From Pseudomonas knackmussii B13 (GTDB taxonomy: Bacteria > Pseudomonadota > Gammaproteobacteria > Pseudomonadales > Pseudomonadaceae): DNA of 64,000 nt. A model generated the notes under the pieces. It worked only from the letters and a program-made list of their open reading frames with translations. It had not been told where the DNA came from and did not search any database. The position numbers were made by a program, and so were the translations under genes. Position 1 is the stretch's first letter. Each line of letters starts with the position of its first letter. Below are positions 25,922-35,071 of the stretch, one piece after another. Where the stretch lies: assembly GCF_000689415.1 (NCBI RefSeq), contig NZ_HG322950.1, positions 4,967,501 to 5,031,500 on the forward strand, written 5' to 3'.

Positions 25922-27625
25922 ATGAACGATCAAGTCGTCCTCTCCGGTCTCGCCCGCCAACTGGTGATTGCCGAGCTGCTCGATGAGAAGAGTGCGCAAC
26001 AGGCTCAGCAGCAGGCACAGCGCAACAAGCTATCGCTGGTGACCTATCTGGTGCAGAACAAGCTGGTCAAGAGCCGCCCGCTGACCGAACTGGCCGCCGA
26101 CCAGTTCGGCATCGCCTATTTCGATTTGGGCAGTATCGATAGAGATAGCATTCCCAAAGATCTGGTCAGCGAAAAGCTGGTGCGACAACACCGGGTCATT
26201 CCATTGTGGCGCCGAGGCAACAAGCTGTTCGTTGGCTTGTCCGACCCCACCAACCACCAGGCCGTCACCGATGTCCAGTTCAGCACGGGCCTGACCACCG
26301 AGGCCATACTGGTTGAGGACGACAAACTCGGCGATGCCATCGAAAAACTCTTCGAAAGTCCCACAGGAGGGCTAGATTCTCTCGCCGACGTCGACCTGGA
26401 AGGACTGGATATCGAGAGTGGCGACGCAGAGCGTAAGGAAGAGAGCATTGGCGGCGACGCCGACGACGCTCCCGTAGTGCGCTTCGTCAACAAGATGCTG
26501 CTGGATGCCATCCGAGGCGGCTCATCAGACTTGCACTTCGAACCCTACGAAAAGATCTACCGCGTGCGCTTCCGCACCGACGGCATGCTGCACGAGGTCG
26601 CCAAGCCGCCGATCCAGTTGGCCAGCCGTATCTCCGCACGCTTGAAGGTCATGGCCGGGCTGGACATTTCCGAGCGCCGCAAGCCGCAGGACGGCCGCAT
26701 CAAGATGCGAGTGTCGAAGACCAAGTCCATCGACTTCCGGGTCAACACTCTGCCCACCCTGTGGGGCGAGAAGATCGTGATGCGGATTCTCGACTCGGCC
26801 AGCGCGCAAATGGGCATTGACGCATTGGGCTACGAGGACAACCAGAAGCAACTCTATCTGGAGGCGCTGAAACAGCCACAAGGCATGATCCTGGTAACCG
26901 GCCCCACCGGTTCGGGCAAGACGGTATCCCTGTATACCGGCCTGAATATCCTCAATACCCCGGACATCAACATTTCCACTGCTGAAGACCCGGTGGAGAT
27001 CAACCTGGAAGGCATCAACCAGGTCAACGTGAATCCCAAGCAGGGCATGGATTTCTCCACAGCCTTGCGCGCGTTTCTGCGGCAGGACCCGGATGTGATC
27101 ATGGTCGGCGAGATCCGCGACCTGGAAACCGCCGAGATCGCGATCAAGGCCGCGCAGACCGGGCACATGGTGATGTCCACCCTGCACACCAACAGCGCCG
27201 CGGAAACCCTGACCCGCCTGCTGAACATGGGCGTGGCCTCGTTCAACCTGGCTACCTCGGTCAACCTGATCATTGCCCAGCGTCTGGCACGCAAGTTGTG
27301 TTCGGCTTGCAAGAAGGAGCACGAAGTTCCGCGCGAAGCCCTGCTCCATGAAGGCTTCCCGGAAGACAAGATCGGCACCTTCAAGCTCTACTCGCCAGTG
27401 GGGTGTGAAAATTGCAACGGTGGCTACAAGGGCCGCGTGGGTATTTATGAAGTGGTTAAAATCACGCCGGCGCTGCAGCGGATTATCATGGAGGAAGGCA
27501 ACTCCATTCAGATCGCCGAACAAGCCCGCAAAGAAGGCTTCAATGATCTGCGCACCTCGGGCCTGCTGAAAGCCATGAATGGCATCACCAGCCTCGAGGA
27601 AGTCAACCGCGTGACCAAGGATTAA
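25922..27625 (+). CDS. pilB: PilB, type IV pilus extension ATPase
   Basis: A 567-residue GspE-family hexameric ATPase that powers pilin polymerisation at the inner membrane. The start MNDQVVLSGLARQLV is chosen from the family N-terminus; the frame is open further upstream without family content. Walker A is GPTGSGKT, Walker B region MVGEIRDLETAE, and the zinc-binding tetra-Cys is CSACKKEHE with CENCNGG. An N-terminal MshEN-type domain (GIAYFDLGSIDRDSIP, LVRQHRVIPLWRRGNKL) may bind c-di-GMP in relatives. First gene of pilBCD, divergent from pilA. Confidence 0.97.
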   Translation: MNDQVVLSGLARQLVIAELLDEKSAQQAQQQAQRNKLSLVTYLVQNKLVKSRPLTELAADQFGIAYFDLGSIDRDSIPKDLVSEKLVRQHRVIPLWRRGNKLFVGLSDPTNHQAVTDVQFSTGLTTEAILVEDDKLGDAIEKLFESPTGGLDSLADVDLEGLDIESGDAERKEESIGGDADDAPVVRFVNKMLLDAIRGGSSDLHFEPYEKIYRVRFRTDGMLHEVAKPPIQLASRISARLKVMAGLDISERRKPQDGRIKMRVSKTKSIDFRVNTLPTLWGEKIVMRILDSASAQMGIDALGYEDNQKQLYLEALKQPQGMILVTGPTGSGKTVSLYTGLNILNTPDINISTAEDPVEINLEGINQVNVNPKQGMDFSTALRAFLRQDPDVIMVGEIRDLETAEIAIKAAQTGHMVMSTLHTNSAAETLTRLLNMGVASFNLATSVNLIIAQRLARKLCSACKKEHEVPREALLHEGFPEDKIGTFKLYSPVGCENCNGGYKGRVGIYEVVKITPALQRIIMEEGNSIQIAEQARKEGFNDLRTSGLLKAMNGITSLEEVNRVTKD

Positions 27626-27628
27626 TCC

Positions 27629-28846
27629 ATGGCGGAAAAAGCGTTGAAAACCAGTGTCTTCACCTTCGAAGGCATGGACCGAAAGGGTGGCAAAGTCAAA
27701 GGGGAGCTTTCGGGCACCAATACTGCCTTGGTCAAAGCACAGCTGCGCAAGCAGGGCATCAACCCAACCAAGGTTCGTAAGAAGGGCATGTCCCTGCTAG
27801 GCAAGGGCAAGAAGATTAAGCCCATGGACATTGCCCTCTTTACTCGCCAGATGGCGACCATGATGCAATCGGGTGTGCCCTTGCTGCAGTCCTTCGACAT
27901 CATCGGCGAAGGTTTCGACAATCCGAACATGCGCAAACTGGTCGAAGACATCAAACAGGAAGTTGCCGCCGGTAACAGCCTGGCCAACTCCCTTCGCAAG
28001 AAGCCAATGTATTTCGATGACCTGTACTGCAACCTAGTCGATGCCGGTGAGCAGTCCGGCGCACTGGAAACCTTGCTGGATCGAGTCGCGACTTATAAGG
28101 AAAAAACTGAGTCGCTGAAAGCCAAGATCAGGAAGGCGATGACCTATCCAATTGCGGTCATCGTAGTCGCCATTGTGGTATCGGCAATCCTACTGATTAA
28201 AGTTGTACCGCAATTCCAGTCAGTATTCTCCAGTTTTGGTGCAGAGCTTCCTGCCTTCACAAGAATGGTGATCAGTCTTTCTGAAATGCTGCAAAAGTGG
28301 TGGCTAATCGTACTAATCGCCATGTTTGCCGCCGCCTTTGCTCTGCGAGAGTTCCACCGACGTTCAGAGAAGTTCAGAGACTCGGTTGATCGAAGCGTAC
28401 TCAAGCTCCCTATTGTTGGGGGGATTCTCTACAAGTCAGCTGTTGCCCGTTACGCGCGCACGCTCTCAACCACCTTTGCCGCCGGCGTGCCCTTAGTAGA
28501 AGCGCTTGATTCGGTGTCTGGCGCCACTGGCAATGTCGTATTTCGCAATGCCGTATCCAAGATCAAGCAAGACGTGTCGTCTGGTACTCAACTTAACTTT
28601 TCCATGAGAACGACCGGCATATTTCCTACGATGGCCGTGCAGATGGCTGCAATCGGTGAAGAGTCGGGCTCGCTCGATGCCATGCTCGACAAGGTCGCAA
28701 ACTACTACGAGGAGGAGGTCGACAACGCCGTCGACAACCTCACGACCCTGATGGAGCCCATGATCATGGCTGTACTGGGTATTCTCGTCGGCGGTCTTGT
28801 CATCGCCATGTACCTGCCCATCTTCCAACTCGGTCAAGTCGTCTAA
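27629..28846 (+). CDS. pilC: PilC, type IV pilus inner-membrane platform protein
   Basis: A 405-residue GspF-family protein with two T2SF domains and three membrane segments. MDIALFTRQMATMMQSGVPL is the usual domain-1 motif, and VARYARTLSTTFAAGVPLVE its repeat. It couples PilB to pilin extraction. It starts 3 nt after the pilB stop. The middle uses rarer, more AT-rich codons than the ends, perhaps a recombination patch. Confidence 0.96.
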   Translation: MAEKALKTSVFTFEGMDRKGGKVKGELSGTNTALVKAQLRKQGINPTKVRKKGMSLLGKGKKIKPMDIALFTRQMATMMQSGVPLLQSFDIIGEGFDNPNMRKLVEDIKQEVAAGNSLANSLRKKPMYFDDLYCNLVDAGEQSGALETLLDRVATYKEKTESLKAKIRKAMTYPIAVIVVAIVVSAILLIKVVPQFQSVFSSFGAELPAFTRMVISLSEMLQKWWLIVLIAMFAAAFALREFHRRSEKFRDSVDRSVLKLPIVGGILYKSAVARYARTLSTTFAAGVPLVEALDSVSGATGNVVFRNAVSKIKQDVSSGTQLNFSMRTTGIFPTMAVQMAAIGEESGSLDAMLDKVANYYEEEVDNAVDNLTTLMEPMIMAVLGILVGGLVIAMYLPIFQLGQVV

Positions 28847-28849
28847 TAC

Positions 28850-29722
28850 ATGCCCGCACTTGAATTCCTGGCCAGCCACGCGCTGGCCTTTGTTTTGTGT
28901 GCTGCCCTCCTCGGCCTTCTGGTCGGCAGCTTTCTCAACGTAGTCATCCACCGCCTGCCGAAAATGCTGCAACTCGACTGGGAGCAGCAGGCCAGGGACA
29001 CGCTCGCTCTTCCGCATCCCGAAAAGCGCGAAACCTACAACCTCATCCTGCCCAACTCGCATTGCCCGCATTGCGACCATGAGATTCGCCCCTGGGAGAA
29101 CATCCCGGTGGTGAGCTACCTGGCGCTTCGCGGCAAGTGCTCTTCCTGCAAGGCGCCGATCAGCGCGCGTTATCCGTTGATCGAGGTGGCCACCGCCCTC
29201 CTCTCTGCTTTCGTTGCCTGGCACTTCGGTTTCACCTGGCAGGCGGGCGCGATGTTGCTGTTGAGCTGGGGCCTTCTTGCGATGAGCATGATCGATGTCG
29301 ATCACCAACTGCTGCCCGATGCGCTGGTGCTTCCGTTGCTCTGGCTCGGTCTGATCGTCAATGCCTTCGGCCTCTTTACCTCGCTGAGCGATGCGCTTTG
29401 GGGCGCGGTTTTCGGCTACCTCAGCCTGTGGACGGTGTTCTGGGTGTTCAAGCTGGTGACCGGCAAGGAAGGCATGGGCTATGGCGACTTCAAGCTGCTG
29501 GCCATGCTCGGCGCCTGGGGTGGCTGGCAGGTGCTGCCGCTGACCATCCTGCTCTCCTCGCTGGTTGGGGCGGTGCTGGGCGTTATCATGCTGCGCCTAC
29601 GCAATGCCGAGAGCGGCACGCCTATCCCCTTCGGGCCCTACCTGGCCATCGCCGGCTGGATTGCGCTGCTCTGGGGTGATCAAATAACCACTTCCTATCT
29701 GCAGTTCGCCGGTTTCCGCTGA
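28850..29722 (+). CDS. pilD: PilD, prepilin peptidase and N-methyltransferase
   Basis: A 290-residue membrane aspartyl protease that cleaves and methylates pilins and type II secretion pseudopilins. The cytoplasmic tetra-Cys domain is CPHCDHEIRPWENIPVVSYL with CSSCKAPIS. Catalytic Asp residues lie in MSMIDVDHQLLPD and GKEGMGYGDFKLLA. Last gene of pilBCD, 3 nt after pilC. Confidence 0.97.
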   Translation: MPALEFLASHALAFVLCAALLGLLVGSFLNVVIHRLPKMLQLDWEQQARDTLALPHPEKRETYNLILPNSHCPHCDHEIRPWENIPVVSYLALRGKCSSCKAPISARYPLIEVATALLSAFVAWHFGFTWQAGAMLLLSWGLLAMSMIDVDHQLLPDALVLPLLWLGLIVNAFGLFTSLSDALWGAVFGYLSLWTVFWVFKLVTGKEGMGYGDFKLLAMLGAWGGWQVLPLTILLSSLVGAVLGVIMLRLRNAESGTPIPFGPYLAIAGWIALLWGDQITTSYLQFAGFR

Positions 29723-29748
29723 TCTTTCCTCGCTGCCTTTTGCTGGGT

Positions 29749-29764
29749 CCCCGCGTTCGCGGGG
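29749..29764. repeat. Short hairpin repeat CCCCGCG-TT-CGCGGGG
   Basis: This hairpin, preceded by tgggt and followed by atgac, matches the right terminus of the 4976-5416 element (5392-5416). Here it stands alone between pilD and coaE, so the terminal repeat also exists as a solo REP-like unit. Confidence 0.75.
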
Positions 29765-29807
29765 ATGACCGCGGGCTCGGGGCTCGCGGGCCGGCACGAG
29801 GAGTACG

Positions 29808-30416
29808 ATGAAACCCTGGATCCTTGGCCTCACCGGCGGCATCGGCAGCGGCAAGAGCGCCGCCGCCGCGCATTTCGCCAGCCTGGGCGTGCATACGGTG
29901 GATGCCGACCATGCCGCGCGCTGGGTGGTCGAACCCGGCCGGCCCGCGCTGGCGAGCATTGTCGAACGCTTCGGCGAGAGCATGCTGCAAGCCGATGGCA
30001 CCCTGAACCGCGCCGCCCTGCGCGAGCGCATCTTCCAGTCACCTGAGGAGCGCCGCTGGCTGGAGCTGCTGCTGCACCCGCTCATTGGCCAGGAGATCGC
30101 CGCCAACCTCGAGCAGGCGCAGTCTCCTTACGCCATCCTCGTTTCGCCGCTGCTGGTCGAGTCCGGACAACGGCAGATGACCAAGCGCATCCTCGTGGTC
30201 GACACCCCGGAACACCTGCAATTGGAGCGCACCATGCGTCGGGACAGCGTTCCCGAGGAGCAGGTCCGCGCCATCCTCAAGGCGCAGGCGCAGCGCGACG
30301 AACGCCTGAAGCATGCCGACGAAGTACTGCTCAACGACAGCGACCTCGGCCACCTGCAGCGCGAAGTGGAGCGCTTGCACGATTTCTATCTGAACCTGCG
30401 TGGAGGACGCCCATGA
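29808..30416 (+). CDS. coaE: Dephospho-CoA kinase
   Basis: A 202-residue P-loop kinase for the last step of coenzyme A synthesis. Walker A is LTGGIGSGKSAAA. HTVDADHAARWVVEPG holds the substrate-binding Asp, and LVSPLLVESGQ and MRRDSVPEEQ are family motifs. It follows pilD, the conserved Pseudomonas order, and overlaps yacG by 4 nt. Confidence 0.96.
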   Translation: MKPWILGLTGGIGSGKSAAAAHFASLGVHTVDADHAARWVVEPGRPALASIVERFGESMLQADGTLNRAALRERIFQSPEERRWLELLLHPLIGQEIAANLEQAQSPYAILVSPLLVESGQRQMTKRILVVDTPEHLQLERTMRRDSVPEEQVRAILKAQAQRDERLKHADEVLLNDSDLGHLQREVERLHDFYLNLRGGRP

Positions 30417-30622
30417 GCCAGCCCCTGACAGTCGAATGCCCCACCTGCGGCGCCCCGGTGGAGTGGAGCGCGAAGAGCGCCAACCGCCCCTTCTGCTCCG
30501 ATCGCTGCAAACTGATCGACCTCGGCGCCTGGGCCGCCGAGGAGCACGCCATTCCCGGCAACGACCTGGAGGACGACGTGTTCTCCACCGAGCTGGATGC
30601 GCCGCCGCTGCGCGGGCATTGA
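30413..30622 (+). CDS. yacG: YacG, zinc-ribbon DNA gyrase inhibitor
   Basis: A 69-residue protein with four zinc-binding cysteines, CPTCGAPVEW and RPFCSDRCKLIDL, then an acidic tail. In E. coli YacG binds GyrB and blocks DNA binding. Coupled to coaE by an ATGA overlap. Confidence 0.95.
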   Translation: MSQPLTVECPTCGAPVEWSAKSANRPFCSDRCKLIDLGAWAAEEHAIPGNDLEDDVFSTELDAPPLRGH

Positions 30623-30641
30623 TCGGCACCGCGCCAAAGCG

Positions 30642-30664
30642 TTCGCGAGCAAGCTCGCTCCTAC
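30642..30664 (-). repeat. Single REP element
   Basis: A 23-nt REP (ttcgcgagcaagctcgctcc, minus orientation) lies between convergent yacG and the small gene at 30688. Confidence 0.88.
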
Positions 30665-30687
30665 GGGGAGCGAGCTCTAGCTCTCCA

Positions 30688-30903
30688 TCACGGCCGCATG
30701 AAGGCGTAGTCGCGCTCTTCGTCGAGGTTGTCGGCGAGGAAGTGGAGTTCGTGTGCGAGGTCCTCTTCACTACGAACCTGGGCGTTACTCTGTACCACCG
30801 CGCTCAGCAAGGCGCGTAGCACCAGCTGCGTGTCCATCCCTGCAGCCTCCGCTTCGAGCAGCAGATCGTGAAGGCGTTGCTCGGCCCAGCTGTGAATGCT
30901 CAT
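30688..30903 (-). CDS. Small conserved protein of unknown function
   Basis: A 71-residue acidic, helical protein (MSIHSWAEQRLHDLLLEAEA ... EERDYAFMRP), with no signal peptide or known motif. The start at 30903 is preferred over an upstream in-frame ATG because the additional N-terminus is Arg-rich and overlaps the next gene's 3' side. It sits between REP-bearing DNA and the transporter-like gene. I recall a homologue at this place in P. aeruginosa. Confidence 0.65.
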   Translation of the reverse strand: MSIHSWAEQRLHDLLLEAEAAGMDTQLVLRALLSAVVQSNAQVRSEEDLAHELHFLADNLDEERDYAFMRP

Positions 30904-31009
30904 GGCGGTCTCCGTGGCTATGGCGCGCAGAGTTTCCCGGCGCGGCGCCGGCAGCGAACTGACCTGGATCAATCTTCGGAAAGGGATGCGCCCGGCGAAT
31001 CAGGCGCCA

Positions 31010-31717
31010 TCACGACGGACCATTGGAATCGTCGTCCTTGCTCTCGTCCTTCCACGGCGCCTGCAGGTAGCGGGTGCGATTGAAGGTTTCCAGCCAGTCC
31101 GGATAGAAGACCACCAGGGCGGTGACGACCATGCCGTTGATGAAGGCTTCCGGGAACATCACCAGCCACAGGTAGCCGATGAAGTCCTCGAGCCAGGGCG
31201 GCATCGGGAAGATCCCGTCCATCCACAAAAGCCCCAATCCCAGAAGAATGCTGCACAAGGCAGCCAGCGCCGCCGGGAAGAAGCCAGAGCAGAAGATGTA
31301 GACGAACAGGTTACGCGGCTGGCGGCGCTCCACGTAGATCGCCGCCAGCTCGGTGATGGTCACCGGCACCAGCACCAGAAGCACGCCGTTGACGCCCATG
31401 GCCGCCCAGTCCTGGCGACCGAGCAGGCACAAGCCGGTTTGCGCGGCCAGGCCGACGAGGAACGCCAGCGGCCAGTCGAGCAGCAGGGTCACGGCGGTCA
31501 TGCCGATGAAGTGGAAGGACACCCCGGACGCGAAGTCGCGCCGCACCAGCCAAAGCAGGAACAGCGCCAGCATGGTGCCGAACACCAGGTGCTGGCGGCG
31601 GAAGTCGCTGATCAACTCAACCCAAGGGGCGCGCCAGGCAGCGAACGCCAGCGCCGGCAAATAGATCGCCCAGCCCAGCTCCAGGCTTTGCGCGGAGAGC
31701 AGCTGGGCGGCGATCAC
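31010..31717 (-). CDS. Putative energy-coupling factor (CbiM-like) permease
   Basis: A 235-residue protein with six or seven hydrophobic segments. GVSFHFIGMTAVTLLLDWPL resembles the CbiM/NikM permease core of ECF cobalt/nickel transporters, and the C-terminus is charged and cytoplasmic. No ATPase or other ECF component is nearby. It overlaps the upstream periplasmic-protein gene by 4 nt. Metal transport is a family-level guess. Confidence 0.6.
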   Translation of the reverse strand: MIAAQLLSAQSLELGWAIYLPALAFAAWRAPWVELISDFRRQHLVFGTMLALFLLWLVRRDFASGVSFHFIGMTAVTLLLDWPLAFLVGLAAQTGLCLLGRQDWAAMGVNGVLLVLVPVTITELAAIYVERRQPRNLFVYIFCSGFFPAALAALCSILLGLGLLWMDGIFPMPPWLEDFIGYLWLVMFPEAFINGMVVTALVVFYPDWLETFNRTRYLQAPWKDESKDDDSNGPS

Positions 31718-32181
31718 TGCGGTGCGCGCTCCAGGGCGTCACGAAGTTTTGGAGCGGCCGCAAAAGCCTGGCTCGAAACCACCTTGCCGTGCTCCAGGGT
31801 TACCCACAGCACGCCGTCTTCGGGAACCTGGTAATGGCTGACCACGCGCGACTCGCGGTCGAGCAGCACGCGGTAGTTGTAATCGCGCATGGCGGGCAAG
31901 GCGAACATCTTCGCGATCAGCGAAGGCATCTTGCTGATGTCGGCGACGAACACCGCGTGGCGCTGCTCCAGGTAATCCTTCGGCAGGCCATCCAGCGCCG
32001 CCTTGACCAGCTTGCCGCCCGCCATGTCGCGGGCGACGAGGAGGATGCGCAGGTCGTCGTTTTGCGTGTACGGCTTGTCGTACTGGTCGAGCAGCGTCCA
32101 GCCCGCCGGCGCGCCCTCCTCCGCAGCCATCCCCAGCAGGGGCACCAGCGACAACAGCAATACCATGCAGATTTTTTTCAT
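31714..32181 (-). CDS. Secreted thioredoxin-fold-like protein
   Basis: A 155-residue protein with a clear signal peptide (MKKICMVLLLSLVPLLGMAA). The mature part resembles thioredoxin-fold proteins (WTLLDQYDKPYTQNDDLRIL, DRESRVVSHYQVPEDGVLWV) but has no CXXC, so it is not a classical oxidoreductase. Its stop overlaps the start of the CbiM-like gene, suggesting a joint role, possibly metal handling. Function unknown. Confidence 0.6.
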   Translation of the reverse strand: MKKICMVLLLSLVPLLGMAAEEGAPAGWTLLDQYDKPYTQNDDLRILLVARDMAGGKLVKAALDGLPKDYLEQRHAVFVADISKMPSLIAKMFALPAMRDYNYRVLLDRESRVVSHYQVPEDGVLWVTLEHGKVVSSQAFAAAPKLRDALERAPQ

Positions 32182-32184
32182 GTG

Positions 32185-32601
32185 TCAGGCTCCAACTGAG
32201 TAAACCAGGATGTCGTCGCGCCGCCCCCAGTCGCGTTGCGCCTCCCAGAAGTCCAGCGCCTCGGGGGCGTCGCGCAGGACGAATACGTGGGATTTGCCGA
32301 TGCCCAGTGCGGCAAGCCGCGCCAGCGCTTCGTCGAGCAGCAGGCGAGCGTAACCGCTTCCGCGATGCGGCAGGTCCACTACAAGGTGCTGCAAATAGCC
32401 GCGGCGACCGTCGTGACCGACCAGCAGGCTACCGATCACCACACCATCGACCTCCATCAACAGGCTCAGGTCGGGGTTGCGCGCAAGATAAGCAGCGAAG
32501 GGTTCGTACTCGTCGTCGCGGCGCAACTGGATGCCGGGCGTACGCTTCCAGAGCGCGACTAACGCGGCATGATCGGCGGCGGTGACGCTGCGCAGGCGCA
32601 T
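32185..32601 (-). CDS. GNAT family N-acetyltransferase
   Basis: A 138-residue single-domain GNAT. The acetyl-CoA loop is LQHLVVDLPHRGSGYARLLL (R/Q-x-x-G-x-G/A form), with DAPEALDFWEAQRDWGRRDD near the C-terminus. The start at 32601 places MRLRSVTAADHAALVALW at the typical position. Substrate unknown. It ends 3 nt before the secreted-protein gene. Confidence 0.85.
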   Translation of the reverse strand: MRLRSVTAADHAALVALWKRTPGIQLRRDDEYEPFAAYLARNPDLSLLMEVDGVVIGSLLVGHDGRRGYLQHLVVDLPHRGSGYARLLLDEALARLAALGIGKSHVFVLRDAPEALDFWEAQRDWGRRDDILVYSVGA

Positions 32602-32698
32602 GGCGGAACTCCTCGGCGAAATCGCCATAGTGTACACAGCGACTGGCATTCGGACCGGCGCCGCGCAGGCCCGGGTCGACGCAGGCTAAGCTTGGGGC

Positions 32699-33328
32699 AT
32701 GAACGAGACCGACTATCTGTACCTGCTGCGGCGCCAGGCGGAACTCGCCAACGATTTCCTCTCCAATGCGCGCAAGTGGGAGCGGGAGTGCTGGATTTGC
32801 CAGCGACTGCTGCAGACGCTCCAGGTGGACTATCACCAGGACGAGTTCGTCGAGCCGGAGCAGCAGCCGCCGGACGTGCTGTTTCGCGACGCCTGCTTCG
32901 AGGTGTTCCTCGTCCTCGACGAAGGCCGCCGGCTGAACGAGGAATGGCGCGATGAGCTGCAGCGCCGACGCCTGGCGCAAAGCCTGCGTCAGCTGATTCG
33001 CCGCGAGCAGAAACCGCAACGGATCAACTGCAGTGAATTGCAGCGACGCCTAGCCCCGACCCTGCGCAAGAAGGCGCAGAACTACGGCGAACGCGGGATC
33101 GATCCGGGCGAGCTCGACCTGCTCGCCTTCGTCAGCCTCAAGCGTGACACGCCGGACTTCAACACCCCTTTTCCGCCGCCCACGGAGTACCTGCGCCAGG
33201 GCTGGCGCTCACTGTCGCTGGTCGGGCCGAACTTCGCCCGGGTGATCTTCGCCAACCGCAACGCGCCCGAATTCCTGCGCGATAACCTCGGCCGCGTGAT
33301 CCTGCTGGATAACGGCGTCGGAATTTGA
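32699..33328 (+). CDS. DUF1780 family protein
   Basis: A 209-residue soluble protein beginning MNETDYLYLLRRQAELANDF, with FVSLKRDTPDFNTPFPPPTE in the C-terminal half. It matches a Pseudomonas-conserved family known as DUF1780, with a putative nuclease-like fold by my recollection only. Divergent from the GNAT gene. Confidence 0.75.
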   Translation: MNETDYLYLLRRQAELANDFLSNARKWERECWICQRLLQTLQVDYHQDEFVEPEQQPPDVLFRDACFEVFLVLDEGRRLNEEWRDELQRRRLAQSLRQLIRREQKPQRINCSELQRRLAPTLRKKAQNYGERGIDPGELDLLAFVSLKRDTPDFNTPFPPPTEYLRQGWRSLSLVGPNFARVIFANRNAPEFLRDNLGRVILLDNGVGI

Positions 33329-33397
33329 CCAGCGAGTCGGATTGAGCGGCGCCGGGCGTCCGACTAGAATGCTCGACATTAGAAACGGAGGCCGCCC

Positions 33398-33571
33398 ATG
33401 CCCAGTCGCTTGAGCCCCGAAGACCAGAAGAAGGTCGAGCAGTACCTGAGCTCGCCTGTTCACCAAGTCGAGCGTGCACCTTTCAAGCCCTGGCTGATGA
33501 TGGCCGGGCTCACCCTCGTGGTCATCGCCCTGGGACTGCTCAGCCGCCTCCTGGCCTATCTGGTGAACTGA
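33398..33571 (+). CDS. DUF3094-like small membrane protein
   Basis: A 57-residue protein, MPSRLSPEDQKKVEQYLSSP, then one membrane helix (WLMMAGLTLVVIALGLLSRL). GGAGG lies just before the ATG. Small proteins of this pattern (DUF3094) precede ndh in pseudomonads. Function unknown. Confidence 0.8.
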   Translation: MPSRLSPEDQKKVEQYLSSPVHQVERAPFKPWLMMAGLTLVVIALGLLSRLLAYLVN

Positions 33572-33618
33572 CTCACCGCCCGGCCCGCACAGGATTCCCC
33601 AAGCTATGAGAATGTCCC

Positions 33619-34917
33619 ATGTCCCATCGTATCGTGATCGTCGGCGGCGGCGCCGGCGGGCTGGAGCTCGCGACCCGTCTTGGCCGTACCCTGGGTAAGA
33701 AAGGCAAGGCGCAGGTCACCCTGGTCGACGCCAACCTCACCCACATCTGGAAACCCCTGCTGCACGAAGTCGCCGCTGGCTCGCTCAACTCCTCGGAGGA
33801 TGAGCTGAACTACGTCGCCCAGGCGAAATGGAACCACTTCGAGTTCCAGCTCGGCCGCCTCAGTGGCCTGGAGCGCGCGACCAAACGCATCCAGCTCGCC
33901 GCCACCCTCGATGAAGATGGCCGTGAACTGCTACCTGCGCGCACCCTGAGCTACGACACCCTGGTCCTGGCCATCGGCAGCACGACCAACGACTTCGGCA
34001 CCGCCGGGGCTGCGCAGCACTGCATCTTCCTCGACACCCGCGAGCAGGCCGAGCGCTTCCACAAGCAGCTGCTCACCCACTACCTGCGCGCCCACGCCAA
34101 CCGCGACAAGGACGACCAGATCAGCGTCTCCATCGTCGGCGCCGGCGCCACGGGTGTTGAGCTGTCGGCGGAACTGCACCACGCCGCCCGCGAACTGGCT
34201 GCCTACGGGCTGAACGGCATCCAGCCGGAAAACATGCGCATCACCCTGATCGAGGCGGGTCCGCGCGTGCTGCCGGCGCTGCCCGAGCGCATCAGCCAGC
34301 CGGTGCACCGCACCCTGGAGAAGCTCGGTGTGCGCGTGATGATCGGCGCGCCGGTCAAAGAGGTCACCGCCGAGGGCCTGAAGACCGCGAACGGCGAGTT
34401 CATTCCCGCCAGCCTCAAGGTCTGGGCCGCCGGCATTCGCGCTTCGAGCCTGCTGAAAGACCTGGACGGCCTGGAGAGCAACCGCATCAACCAGTTGGTC
34501 GTGCGCCCGACGCTGCAGACCACTCGCGACGACGACATCTTCGCCTTCGGCGACTGCGCCGCCTGCCCGCTCGGCGATGGCAGCGAGCGCACTGTTCCGC
34601 CGCGCGCCCAGGCTGCACACCAGCAGGCTTCGCTGCTGGCCAAGGCCATCGCGGCGCGCCTGGAGAGCAAGCCCCTGCCGGAGTACAAGTACACCGACTA
34701 CGGCTCGCTGATCTCGCTGTCGCGTTTCAGTGCGGTGGGCAACCTGATGGGTAACCTGATGGGCAGCGTGAAGCTGGAAGGTTGGCTGGCGCGGATGTTC
34801 TACGTGTCGCTGTACCGCATGCACCAGGTGGCGCTGTACGGCCTCACCCGCACGACGCTGATGATGATCGGCGATCGCATCGGGCGGAGCACCGAGCCGC
34901 GGCTGAAGCTGCACTGA
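33619..34917 (+). CDS. ndh: Type II NADH dehydrogenase
   Basis: A 432-residue membrane-associated flavoprotein that passes electrons from NADH to ubiquinone without pumping protons. The FAD motif is IVIVGGGAGGLELATRL, the NADH motif SIVGAGATGVELSAEL, and FAFGDCAACPLGDGS is the second FAD contact. The C-terminal amphipathic region MFYVSLYRMHQVALYGL anchors it to the membrane. Monocistronic. Confidence 0.94.
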   Translation: MSHRIVIVGGGAGGLELATRLGRTLGKKGKAQVTLVDANLTHIWKPLLHEVAAGSLNSSEDELNYVAQAKWNHFEFQLGRLSGLERATKRIQLAATLDEDGRELLPARTLSYDTLVLAIGSTTNDFGTAGAAQHCIFLDTREQAERFHKQLLTHYLRAHANRDKDDQISVSIVGAGATGVELSAELHHAARELAAYGLNGIQPENMRITLIEAGPRVLPALPERISQPVHRTLEKLGVRVMIGAPVKEVTAEGLKTANGEFIPASLKVWAAGIRASSLLKDLDGLESNRINQLVVRPTLQTTRDDDIFAFGDCAACPLGDGSERTVPPRAQAAHQQASLLAKAIAARLESKPLPEYKYTDYGSLISLSRFSAVGNLMGNLMGSVKLEGWLARMFYVSLYRMHQVALYGLTRTTLMMIGDRIGRSTEPRLKLH

Positions 34918-34936
34918 CCGCGGCGCCGCGGCAATT

Positions 34937-35003
34937 GTAGGAGCGAGCTTGCTCGCGAACCCGGCCCCGCTGCGGCGCCATTCGCGAGCAAGCTCGCTCC
35001 TAC
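34937..35003. repeat. Inverted pair of REP elements
   Basis: REP copies at 34937-34959 (+) and 34981-35003 (-) flank a 21-nt spacer, the same arrangement as at 13099-13176, here between convergent ndh and cyoE. Confidence 0.9.
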
Positions 35004-35025
35004 GAAAAGCGCAGAACGCAGGCAC

Positions 35026-35054
35026 AAAAAAGCCGCCCCGAGGGGCGGCTTTTT
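35026..35054. terminator. Bidirectional Rho-independent terminator (ndh / cyoE)
   Basis: The stem GCCGCCCC-GA-GGGGCGGC is flanked by A6 on the left and T5 on the right, so it serves both ndh (+) and the cyo operon (-). Confidence 0.93.
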
Positions 35055-35071
35055 CGTTGCCGGTGCGCCTG

